35,774 bases of DNA from DAOTWP01 sp034435675 (GTDB lineage: Bacteria > Chloroflexota > Anaerolineae > Aggregatilineales > Phototrophicaceae), in assembly GCA_034435675.1 (NCBI GenBank), contig DAOTWP010000033.1:1-35774 (forward strand), read 5' to 3'. Under the pieces are notes generated by a model, which was not told where the DNA came from, searched no databases, and worked only from the letters and a program-made list of their open reading frames with translations. The translations under genes were made by a program, and so were the position numbers. Positions 1 through 6,921 of this stretch are shown here, piece after piece. Positions within the stretch are counted from its first letter, which is position 1. Each line of letters begins with the position of its first letter.

Positions 1-360
1 AACCTTTCGCACGATTTCCGCACGCCGCTGTCGATCATCAACACCAGCGCGCATCTGCTGCAATTTCTGGTGGAGCCGGAGAAGCGCCGCGAGCGCGCCG
101 AGCAAATAACCGCCGTGACCACACGCCTGAACGGCATTCTGGAAGATATTCTGTATATGTCCCGGCTGGAACTGCTGGAAGATGGCACGCTGGAACGGAT
201 TGACCTGAACGCCCTGCTTGCCGGGTGCATGGAGACTTTGCAGGCGGCGTTGGGCTACCGCAGCCCCCTGGCGTTTGAAACGGGCTATTTATCCCGAAGG
301 AGTCTCTTATTCACCCTCACCAAAGTGGGTCAAGACCAAGACCAAATTGCAATAGTGTAG
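1..360 (+). pseudogene. Histidine kinase fragment (HisKA domain, C-terminus lost)
   Basis: The frame is open from the first base, so the gene begins upstream of the window. It opens with the H-box LSHDFRTPLSIINTS, whose His is the expected autophosphorylation site, followed by a helical stretch ending in ILEDILYMSRLE, typical of the HisKA dimerisation domain. The usual lead-in to the ATPase domain (IDLNALLAGC...) is present up to about base 285. After that the reading becomes a short tail without kinase similarity and stops at 360. The N, G1 and G2 boxes of HATPase_c are missing, so the product cannot be a working kinase on its own. The loss coincides with a visible drop in GC, which suggests replacement of the 3' end rather than a point frameshift. 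A sequencing or assembly fault at this point cannot be excluded. Confidence 0.75.
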
Positions 361-399
361 GGGAGTTGGAGGTACTCATTCAGCGTCTTCGCTTGCATA

Positions 400-1533
400 C
401 TATCCATTCACTCCCCACACAAACACTGTGCCTAGTGAATCGGCTGAGGCAATGAGTCGATCATCAGGACTAAAAGCCACATCCTTTACCCCGCCATTGT
501 GTTCATTGCGTGTCGCGTGAATCGTAAAATCAAAACTTCTTGTATCCACATAATAACGGGTATCGAGCAGCACCAATGGACAGTGGTTCGCTTCAACGGT
601 GCTATCACAACTACCGCCCGCAGTTGTTGCCTTGCCGACTATCGCAAGCAGGGAACCCTCGCTATTAAAGCCAAGCGCTTCGGGATACGCCAGAAGTACA
701 GGAGTTGGGGCAGTGCCAAAGACACTTGCATACCACACATCCCAAAATTGTATTGGCGTGAAGTTGCCTGCCGTAACAAGTCCGCCGCCGTCTGAATAAT
801 CGTTAGGCTGCGCGTCGGGATAAAAGGCAAGATCGCTGAGTTCACTTACGATGAGGAGTTCAGCAATGTTCGCCTGTTGGCGCTCAAGATCAATATTTCG
901 ATAAACAAATACGGATGGGCTGGATAAGCTGCTAAATGAATACCCAAAAGCCACATGGCTGCCATCAGACCTAATCGCAACAGAAACTACGCGACCCATG
1001 TAACCAAATAGGGTAAGTAAATGCTCGCCTGTTGCCACATTCCATAAGCGCACATTGCCGTTGAGATACCCAACAGCAATTAAATAATCATTTGCCACAG
1101 CAAGCGTACTCGGTATCGCATCATCAACCGATAACTGCCGTTCAAGGGTGAAATCGTTGGCATTCCACACGGCGACCATACCATCTATCGCTGTTGTAAT
1201 CAGATACCGCCCATCAGTTGTATATGCAATTCCCGTTACGCCAGTCGGAAAATAGCGATCGATTTCCTCGACTTCGCCTAAGACAGTCCATTCATGCAGC
1301 CGTATTGCACGAAGACTGTCCCAAATCGAAACCAGACCATTTGCTTGAGCAAGAGCAAGTTGAGTCGGGTTAGCGGGGTTGAAGGCAAGCGCGTTAGCGT
1401 AACTATCCACAATATGCAATTGTTGAATGAGGTCGAGTTGGGCGGCGTTTTCCGTAGAAATCACAACAATTTCTGAGTTGTCAGGTGAAAAACACAGTAC
1501 CAGTACAAGGATCACAAAAAGAATCTGGCTCAA
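400..1533 (-). CDS. Secreted or membrane-anchored WD40-repeat protein
   Basis: The 377-residue product starts with a hydrophobic stretch (SQILFVILVLVLCF), which suggests export or N-terminal anchoring. The rest reads as WD40 blades: GLVSIWDS, GMVAVWNANDF, GNVRLWNVATGEHLLTLFG, IQFWDVWY and a last blade with VKDVAFSPDDRLIASADSLG then VFVWG. This fits one beta-propeller, a protein-interaction scaffold without a catalytic site. The start is TTG at 1533, chosen because a purine-rich ribosome site (GAGGGGAGAGG) lies just upstream; no ATG fits the signal-like N-terminus better. The gene is AT-richer than its neighbours, with more A/T third positions, and lies exactly between two broken genes, so it probably arrived with the block that truncated them. 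Its ligand is unknown. Confidence 0.8.
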   Translation of the reverse strand: MSQILFVILVLVLCFSPDNSEIVVISTENAAQLDLIQQLHIVDSYANALAFNPANPTQLALAQANGLVSIWDSLRAIRLHEWTVLGEVEEIDRYFPTGVTGIAYTTDGRYLITTAIDGMVAVWNANDFTLERQLSVDDAIPSTLAVANDYLIAVGYLNGNVRLWNVATGEHLLTLFGYMGRVVSVAIRSDGSHVAFGYSFSSLSSPSVFVYRNIDLERQQANIAELLIVSELSDLAFYPDAQPNDYSDGGGLVTAGNFTPIQFWDVWYASVFGTAPTPVLLAYPEALGFNSEGSLLAIVGKATTAGGSCDSTVEANHCPLVLLDTRYYVDTRSFDFTIHATRNEHNGGVKDVAFSPDDRLIASADSLGTVFVWGVNG

Positions 1534-1561
1534 TTTGCCTCTCCCCTCATTAATCAGTTTA

Positions 1562-1750
1562 TCAGATTATAATGCGATCTCCCGCGTGACCGCCGTGCTG
1601 CCGGTTGTGCCCGTCGCGGGCCAGCGCCTCGAACAGCACATCCACAAACTGACGGCGAACTTCGGTCTCGTTATACTGCGCCGAACGATAATAATCCGGC
1701 TGCGCGGCGAAGGTTTCGACCAGATCGTGAACAATACCGGGGGCGGGCAT
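1562..1750 (-). pseudogene. N-terminal remnant of a type IIG/Eco57I-like restriction-modification enzyme
   Basis: From ATG at 1750 the minus strand reads IVHDLVETFAAQPDYYRS, then AQYNETEVRRQFVDVLFEAL. This resembles the N-terminal segment seen in large Eco57I-like restriction-methylase proteins and related N-6 methylases (pattern LIERF..N.D.Y.S..YNET..RREFIDPFFEALGWDV.N). In those families more than 800 residues with nuclease, methylase and specificity domains follow. Here the reading degrades after DGHNRQHGG and stops at 1562, exactly where the AT-rich WD40 block begins. The fragment is therefore a dead stub. The same frame is open upstream to 1906, but that part has no recognisable content. 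Assignment rests on motif memory, not a database search. Confidence 0.5.
1566..1571 (-). promoter_or_regulatory. Possible -10 box for the WD40 gene
   Basis: TATAAT on the minus strand lies 33 bases upstream of the TTG start at 1533, right at the edge of the AT-rich block. No good -35 box is visible at normal spacing, so this is only a -10 candidate. Confidence 0.25.
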
Positions 1751-1888
1751 CGGCTGTCTAACTCCAAACGCTTTTACGATAATACCCCGATCATAGCACA
1801 ACCCGCCCCCGCAGGCGAAAAGTGCCACACCGGGCGCGAACCGCCTGCATAAATCAGACTGCCCTGCCTGGACACCAGGGGATGTCAG

Positions 1889-1918
1889 TGGACTACTGCG
1901 GGTCAACAGAGGTATAAT
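1889..1918 (+). promoter_or_regulatory. Candidate sigma-70-type promoter of the GNAT gene
   Basis: TGGACT (1889-1894) and a perfect TATAAT (1913-1918) are separated by 18 bases on the plus strand. The predicted start of transcription is near 1925, about 100 bases before the acetyltransferase start codon. The -35 box matches consensus at four positions. Confidence 0.4.
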
Positions 1919-2022
1919 CAGATGACAGCAGCTTAGCGCTGCCCCTGATCTCTGCTCAGACTGACGGACACCGGCGCTGTGCTATTCCTGGCACAGACAG
2001 CGCGGTGCCGCGGGGGGTAACC

Positions 2023-2952
2023 ATGACCGGCTTGAAACTGCGCCCGTATCAGGGCGACGAGGATTACTGGCGGATTCGGGCATTTCTGCGCGAGGTGTTC
2101 CTGCGCAACGGGCGGCGGGCAGTAAGCTGGCAGACCGCCACATTCGATTACTGGCGCTGGCACATGGTCGAAAATGTGCAGGTGGTCGCGTCGCTGGAAC
2201 AGTCCATTTTCCTGTGGGAAACCGCGCAGGGGCAGCTTGGCGCGGTGCTGAACCTCGACAACGATCACGATGCGGTGCTGCACGTGCATCCCGATTTCCG
2301 CAGCGAGGCGCTGGAAATTGAAATGCTGACGCTGGCAGAACAGCAGTTTGCTACAGCGGGCAGCCCCTTTTTCATCCTCGCCCATTCGCGCGATCTGCTC
2401 CGGCAGAGCCTGCTGCGCCAGCGCGGTTATTCCGAAACCGGCGGCACACCGGAATACCAGTGGCGGCGCGACCTGACCCTGCCGCTGCCAGAGCCGTGCC
2501 CGGCGCCGGGCTACCGCGTGCGGGCTATCGGGGATGTTGACGAACTCCCCGCGCGCAGTTGGGTATCGTGGCGCGCCTTCCACCCCGACGAACCGGATGC
2601 AGCCTATGAAGGCTGGGAGTGGAGCCTGAACTGGCGGCGCAGCCCGCTGTACCGGCGTGATCTGGACATTGTGGCGACTGCGCCCGATGGCAGCATCGTC
2701 GGCTACTGCATCCTGTGGTACGACGACGTGACGCGCGCCGGGTTGTTTGATCCGGTGGCGGTGATGCCGGAACACCAGCGGCGCGGGCTGGCGCAGGCGA
2801 TGATGACCGCAGCGATGCGCCAGGCGCAGGCGCAGGGCGCAACACTGGCGTTTGTGGGCGGTTACGAGCCGGGTCCCAATGCGCTGTATGCGTCGGTGCT
2901 CTCGCCGGAGTATGACCTCAACACGCCCTGGATGAAGGTGATGCAGGGGTGA
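2023..2952 (+). CDS. GNAT family N-acetyltransferase
   Basis: The product is 309 residues from ATG 2023. This start was chosen over GTG 2005 because a G-rich ribosome site (GGGGGG) lies just before it. The protein is a tandem GNAT. The N-terminal half (LKLRPYQGDEDYWRIRAF, later VLHVHPDFRSEALEIEML) keeps the fold but a weak acetyl-CoA site. The C-terminal half has a canonical motif A, LFDPVAVMPEHQRRGLAQAM, whose R-x-x-G-x-A loop binds the acetyl-CoA pyrophosphate, followed by a Tyr/Asn-containing end (GPNALYASVL) typical of the active site. Such double GNATs acetylate small molecules, antibiotics or protein amines; the substrate cannot be read from the sequence. It is monocistronic and convergent with the two-component operon on its right. 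Confidence 0.85.
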   Translation: MTGLKLRPYQGDEDYWRIRAFLREVFLRNGRRAVSWQTATFDYWRWHMVENVQVVASLEQSIFLWETAQGQLGAVLNLDNDHDAVLHVHPDFRSEALEIEMLTLAEQQFATAGSPFFILAHSRDLLRQSLLRQRGYSETGGTPEYQWRRDLTLPLPEPCPAPGYRVRAIGDVDELPARSWVSWRAFHPDEPDAAYEGWEWSLNWRRSPLYRRDLDIVATAPDGSIVGYCILWYDDVTRAGLFDPVAVMPEHQRRGLAQAMMTAAMRQAQAQGATLAFVGGYEPGPNALYASVLSPEYDLNTPWMKVMQG

Positions 2953-3150
2953 ACGTACACGGCAGCAGACGCAGCATCGGTGGTTGAATACCTTTGGGCA
3001 GCGGCGCACCGTGCCAGGCTCTCTACCTGCGGACACCGGGCAAATTGAAGGTTGCTCGACAGCCAGCTGCATGTGCCGACAAACGACGATTGAGCCAGTC
3101 AGTCCGGGAACTCGTGATGTTAGCCTGTCCAGCATCCCGCCAGGCTGCGC

Positions 3151-3801
3151 TTACTCGTCGCCGCGTGCGACGAGACCGTAACGCCACGCCAGCGCCGTCG
3201 CCTGCGCACGATCCGTGACCTCTAGCTTGGCGAAAATCTGCGTCAGGTGATTGCGCACCGTGCCCTCTGCCAGGTTCAGGCGCTGGGCGATGTCGGCGTT
3301 ACCCAGCCCACTTGCCAGCAGGCGCAGAACTGCCTGTTCGCGCTCATTCAGCATATCCAGCAGGTGACTGCGGCTGGGCACGCCATACTGCACATATTTG
3401 AATAACTTGGCGGCGACGGTTTTTGTCACGGGCGTTTCGCCGGCGACGACCCCCTCCACCGCTGCGATGATGTCCTCTGTGCTGCTGTCCTTCAGCAGGT
3501 AGCCCGCTGCCCCGGCGCGGATAGCATCCACCACCCATTCGTCCTCGTCATAGGTCGTCAGCACCACCACCGGCAGATCAGGGTGTGCCCGGCGAATGGC
3601 TTCTGTTGCCTGAATGCCGTTCATTACCGGCATTTTGAGATCCATCAGCACGACATCCGGCGGACACTTTTCGACCAGGGCGACGGCTTCTGCGCCATCA
3701 TAAGCCGTGCCAATGACCTCAATGCCCGAATGCGCATCGAGCAGCATTTTGATCCCGTTGCAGACCACCACCTGATCGTCTACCACAACGACTCGTATCA
3801 T
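3151..3801 (-). CDS. NarL/LuxR-type response regulator
   Basis: The 216-residue protein has an N-terminal receiver (about 1-120) with the acidic pair D8-D9, phospho-acceptor D54 in VVLMDLKMP, switch residues T82/T83 and K104 in YLLKD. The C-terminal LuxR/GerE helix-turn-helix (about 145-210) reads LNEREQAVLRLLASGLGNAD then IAQRLNLAEGTVRNHLTQIF. All phosphorylation residues are intact, so it should be a phosphorylation-dependent transcription factor. Its ATG overlaps the TGA of the upstream kinase gene (ATGA, 3798-3801), so the two are translationally coupled and almost certainly a cognate pair. A possible target is the shared upstream region of its own operon, where direct repeats occur at 5166-5202. 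Confidence 0.93.
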   Translation of the reverse strand: MIRVVVVDDQVVVCNGIKMLLDAHSGIEVIGTAYDGAEAVALVEKCPPDVVLMDLKMPVMNGIQATEAIRRAHPDLPVVVLTTYDEDEWVVDAIRAGAAGYLLKDSSTEDIIAAVEGVVAGETPVTKTVAAKLFKYVQYGVPSRSHLLDMLNEREQAVLRLLASGLGNADIAQRLNLAEGTVRNHLTQIFAKLEVTDRAQATALAWRYGLVARGDE

Positions 3802-5063
3802 CTTTTAACTCCCAACACCAAACGCACTTCTGTGCCCCTGCCCGGCGCGCTGCTGACGCTCAACTGCGACTGCACAAGCCCAGCACGTTCGCGCATACCC
3901 TTCAAGCCGTAACGTGCCTCCGGCGTAGCATCAGCATCAAATCCAACGCCGTCATCCTTCACCGTCACGCAGACCTGTTCCTGCTCCACCGTCATCGTCA
4001 GCCAGAAATGCGCCGCCCTGGCATGCCGCACGATGTTGTTGAAGGCTTCTTCGACAATCCGGTAAAGCTGCTGCTGCTGCTGGGTGGAAAGTAGTGGAGC
4101 GGTGCGCGGCAGCACGACTACCGGGTCTGCGCCAGTGCGGTCCGCAGCGCGTTCTGCCAGCCGTTCCAGCGCCAGCAGCAGCCCAAATTCCTCAATCGGA
4201 CGCGCGCGCAGGTCGTGAAGCGCCCGCCGCGCCTCGCGCAAGCCGCTGCGCGTCAGGGTATGGATTTCGCGCAGTTGTGTACGGGCATCCGCCGGGTTCT
4301 GCTGGATCATCATGTCCAGTACCTTCAACTGCACTTCCACCGCGCTCAGGGTATGCGCCAGCGTGTCGTGCAGTTCGCGCGCCATGCGGTTGCGTTCGCG
4401 CACAATCGCCAGCTCTTCCAGACGCGAGGCATATTCGGCGATCTGCTGGTTCTTGGCGACAAGTTCCTGCCGCAGGGCGCGCTGGCTCTGCGACAGGCGC
4501 GTGACGATGAAGCCAACGAACGAGAAAATTATCAGCCGCACAAAGGCGTTACCCAGCGCTGCGTCCGGCGTAATGCCCAGATATTGCCGCCCGCCATACG
4601 CCAGCAGCAGCGACAAAAATGATGTGCCGCCCGTGAACAGCAGCATACTGCGCATGCCGTACTGTGTGCTGACCAGCACCAGCGGCAGTATCAGCCACAG
4701 GTACAGCGCAGCACTGTTGATCAGCGGTCCGTTCGGGCTGCCGCCGCGCAGCAGATACAGTCCGTTCGCCACGTATTCGCTGATGATCGGCACGACCGAG
4801 ATGCTGCCCAACGCCAGCGTCAGGTGCATGTGCGGGTGCCGCTGCATGAAGGATTGGTTGGACAGATACAGGAACAAGCCCCCGGTGAAGCACCACGTGA
4901 GGATCACCCCGTACTGACCGGGCGTCTTTTCTATGCTGAGCACGGCATTCAAAATGCCCAGGCAGCTCAAGCCCCAGATAATCAGGATGATGCGCCGGAA
5001 CAGCGGGATGAGACCCGGCTCGATAGGCTGTTGGAGAGGCAACGTCGTCGCTGCTGTAGACAA
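3798..5063 (-). CDS. DesK/NarX-type membrane sensor histidine kinase
   Basis: The product is 421 residues. About six hydrophobic segments lie between residues 25 and 190 (for example IILIIWGLSCLGILNAVLSI and YLWLILPLVLVS) with hardly any extracytoplasmic loop, so the sensor probably reads the membrane or a partner protein. A coiled linker leads to a HisKA_3 domain with RMARELHDTLAHTLS, His232 being the phosphorylation site. HATPase_c follows, with EEAFNNIVRHA (N box), VKDDGVGFD (G1) and GLKGMRERAG (G2). The start is TTG at 5063 with AAGGA seven bases upstream; no in-frame ATG is available nearby. The gene overlaps its response regulator by four bases. The stimulus is unknown; related kinases sense membrane fluidity, cell-wall stress or nitrate. 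Confidence 0.92.
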   Translation of the reverse strand: MSTAATTLPLQQPIEPGLIPLFRRIILIIWGLSCLGILNAVLSIEKTPGQYGVILTWCFTGGLFLYLSNQSFMQRHPHMHLTLALGSISVVPIISEYVANGLYLLRGGSPNGPLINSAALYLWLILPLVLVSTQYGMRSMLLFTGGTSFLSLLLAYGGRQYLGITPDAALGNAFVRLIIFSFVGFIVTRLSQSQRALRQELVAKNQQIAEYASRLEELAIVRERNRMARELHDTLAHTLSAVEVQLKVLDMMIQQNPADARTQLREIHTLTRSGLREARRALHDLRARPIEEFGLLLALERLAERAADRTGADPVVVLPRTAPLLSTQQQQQLYRIVEEAFNNIVRHARAAHFWLTMTVEQEQVCVTVKDDGVGFDADATPEARYGLKGMRERAGLVQSQLSVSSAPGRGTEVRLVLGVKR

Positions 5064-5134
5064 AGCACATCCTTCGCGGCTGAGCGCCGGTTACGCTGAC
5101 TGCTGCAGACCGGCGTGGTCGTTTCCATCCTTCC

Positions 5135-5140
5135 ATTATA
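5135..5140 (-). promoter_or_regulatory. -10 box of the sensor kinase/regulator operon
   Basis: A perfect TATAAT on the minus strand lies 72 bases upstream of the kinase start. The -35 region is poor, as expected for an activator-dependent promoter. The direct repeats at 5166-5202 lie roughly 40 to 75 bases upstream of the expected transcription start. Confidence 0.4.
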
Positions 5141-5165
5141 GCCGCTTCCCCCGGTGCGCCATGAG

Positions 5166-5202
5166 GAGCCAGCGCACTAACGCAAGTGAGCCGGCGCACT
5201 AA
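5166..5202. repeat. Two direct repeats GAGCCRGCGCACTAA at 22-bp spacing
   Basis: GAGCCAGCGCACTAA (5166-5180) and GAGCCGGCGCACTAA (5188-5202) differ at one base and are phased by 22 bp, about two helical turns. A decayed third copy (GTGAGGCACT) is at 5207-5216. They sit between the divergent kinase operon and the secreted-protein gene, a position suited to a regulator-binding site. Confidence 0.6.
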
Positions 5203-5341
5203 ACGGGTGAGGCACTGTACGCCGGATCGTTCGTTTTGTCACTGGTCAGCAGCGCGTAATCAGCATAGGCTGGAAGTGTCGCAGCACCTGTTCTATAGCA
5301 AGCGCTTTTTAAGGACAAGCTGACAAGGAGAGAAACACCTG

Positions 5342-6595
5342 ATGCAATCCCGGCGAATGATCCACAAGCTGATTTTCGTGCTGCTGGTTTGTCTGGTGCT
5401 TGCACCGGCAATGGTCACCAGTGCCCAGAACGCCCCCCTCGTGAACACGCTCAGTATGTCGGAAGGCTTCATCAACGACGCTCTGCGCGCCAACAACCCC
5501 AACGCGGCGAATGACCTGTCGATTGATTTGCAGTCCGGGCAATTTCTGATCAATCTGACGGTGACCGCCGCGAACGGAAACGTCACCTACTTCAGCCTGA
5601 CGGTCGTGCCCGCGGTGGTCAACGGCAACCTCCAGCTTGACGCTACCCGACTGACCATCAACGAACTGGAAATCAACCTGAACAACAGCCGCAACCCTGC
5701 CGTTGATGCTGCCACAGGGACCGTGGACGAGTTCCTCGGCGGGCAGATCGGCGACGGGCAGATTCAGACGGTGCTCGTGACCGACAATCTGCTGCAAATC
5801 ACCTGGCTCAACCCTGACCCCAATGCTCCGGCGGTGACCATTGCGGATTATCTGTTCAGCCTGACGTTTACTGAAGCCAGCATTAACGCCTTGCCCGGTG
5901 TGACCAACCCCAGCGGACCCTATGTCAGCGCGGTCAATGTGGATTTGCAGCCAGGGCAGGCGGTTGTCCTCGTCACCCGCACGATCGAGCCGGCAGAGAT
6001 CCGTTACACGTATGTCCCGACAGTAGTCAACGGTATAGTGACATGGCAGGTCAGCACAGAAGCCGGTTTCGAAAACGGGCTGGCGCCGTCGCTGGCAACC
6101 CTGTGGAGTGCCTATTTCGACGGCATTTACCGCGAAGGCACGCTCAGCAATACTGTCATCACCGATGACCGCATCACCTTCACGTGGGATCTGACCCCCA
6201 GCAGCGGCGGACCCACCGGCGACCCGGTTGTCACCTATACGACCACCGAAAACGAAGTCAACGCAGCGCTCGTCGGGTTCACTTCGCCCGAACTGACGGC
6301 GCTGGCGGTAGATATGCAGCCTGGCAGGGTGATCATCACTGCCGCCGGGGTGAGCAGCGATGGCGTCTCCTATCTGGCGTCGCTCACGCTGCTGCCGGTG
6401 CTCGCCAACGGCACGCTGTCGTGGCAGACGGAGAGCTTCAGCTTCAACGGCATCGTGGTCGAAACGGGCGACTTTGCCGCCACTGACCAGTCGGTCATGG
6501 CGATGACACAGGGTTTTGGGGAGTCGCGCTTTGGGGGAACCGTCACCAGCATCACGATTGACGACTCCGCGATGACCATCACCGTCCGCTACTAA
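5342..6595 (+). CDS. Secreted protein of three tandem repeats, unknown function
   Basis: The product is 417 residues from ATG 5342, with AAGGAG eleven bases upstream. A signal peptide (positive start, then LIFVLLVCLVLAPAMVTSAQ) should be cut near residue 28. The mature part consists of three repeats of about 115-120 residues, at roughly 38-156, 175-284 and 300-417. Each repeat has an opening helix (SEGFINDAL, TEASINAL, TENEVNAAL), then VDLQPGQ-like text (SIDLQSGQ, NVDLQPGQ, AVDMQPGR), then a V-P-x-x-x-N-G turn (VPAVVNG, VPTVVNG, LPVLANG), and closes with a strand such as VTDNLLQITW, ITDDRITFTW or IDDSAMTITV. The alternation of a helix and long amphipathic strands recalls lipid-binding TULIP/LmeA-like folds, but that is only a guess. 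No catalytic motif, lipobox or anchor is visible. Confidence 0.8.
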   Translation: MQSRRMIHKLIFVLLVCLVLAPAMVTSAQNAPLVNTLSMSEGFINDALRANNPNAANDLSIDLQSGQFLINLTVTAANGNVTYFSLTVVPAVVNGNLQLDATRLTINELEINLNNSRNPAVDAATGTVDEFLGGQIGDGQIQTVLVTDNLLQITWLNPDPNAPAVTIADYLFSLTFTEASINALPGVTNPSGPYVSAVNVDLQPGQAVVLVTRTIEPAEIRYTYVPTVVNGIVTWQVSTEAGFENGLAPSLATLWSAYFDGIYREGTLSNTVITDDRITFTWDLTPSSGGPTGDPVVTYTTTENEVNAALVGFTSPELTALAVDMQPGRVIITAAGVSSDGVSYLASLTLLPVLANGTLSWQTESFSFNGIVVETGDFAATDQSVMAMTQGFGESRFGGTVTSITIDDSAMTITVRY

Positions 6596-6599
6596 AATC

Positions 6600-6690
6600 G
6601 TCTCCATAAACCTGTCTTCCTGAACAAAGGATGATGCAGGTTAACACCATAATGCGGCAAGCGATTTCGGGGGTGAGGGCTGCCTCGCCC
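6600..6690. repeat. Solo arm related to the foldback repeat at 15026-15270
   Basis: CCATAAACCTGT then CTGAACAA, followed by GGATGATGCAG and ATAATGCGGC, follows in order the text of the arms of the element at 15026-15270 (compare its right arm read in reverse: GGGGATGATGCAG, ATAATACGGC). No partner arm was found nearby, so this is a single or decayed copy. The rest of the gap to 6921 shows no gene. Confidence 0.45.
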
Positions 6691-6921
6691 CTTGTATCCT
6701 GGAATTATGGCAGGCTGCAAGCAAAATCTGCTGCCCGGCGCATAACCATGCAGACCATCGCAGACCATCACCCTGCACCAATCCCTGTAAGATAGAGTCG
6801 GACCTGGCAGTTGAGCAGCCGGTCACAGCCATCGTATCAGCATCTTCGACGGTGTTTTCGCCGCGCGCCGCGCCACGCAGAACCCCGCCGCAGGGTATCC
6901 AGGGGCGCACGACAAACGAGT

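Noticed and set aside
1933..3135. 400-residue open frame on the minus strand
   Set aside because: It is Arg/His/Pro-rich shadow text opposite the acetyltransferase gene, with no domain and no ribosome site; the plus-strand frame has clear GNAT motifs.
5309..6607. 432-residue open frame opposite the triple-repeat secreted gene
   Set aside because: The plus strand has a signal peptide, strong ribosome site and internal repeats; the minus reading has shadow-like composition and no domain.
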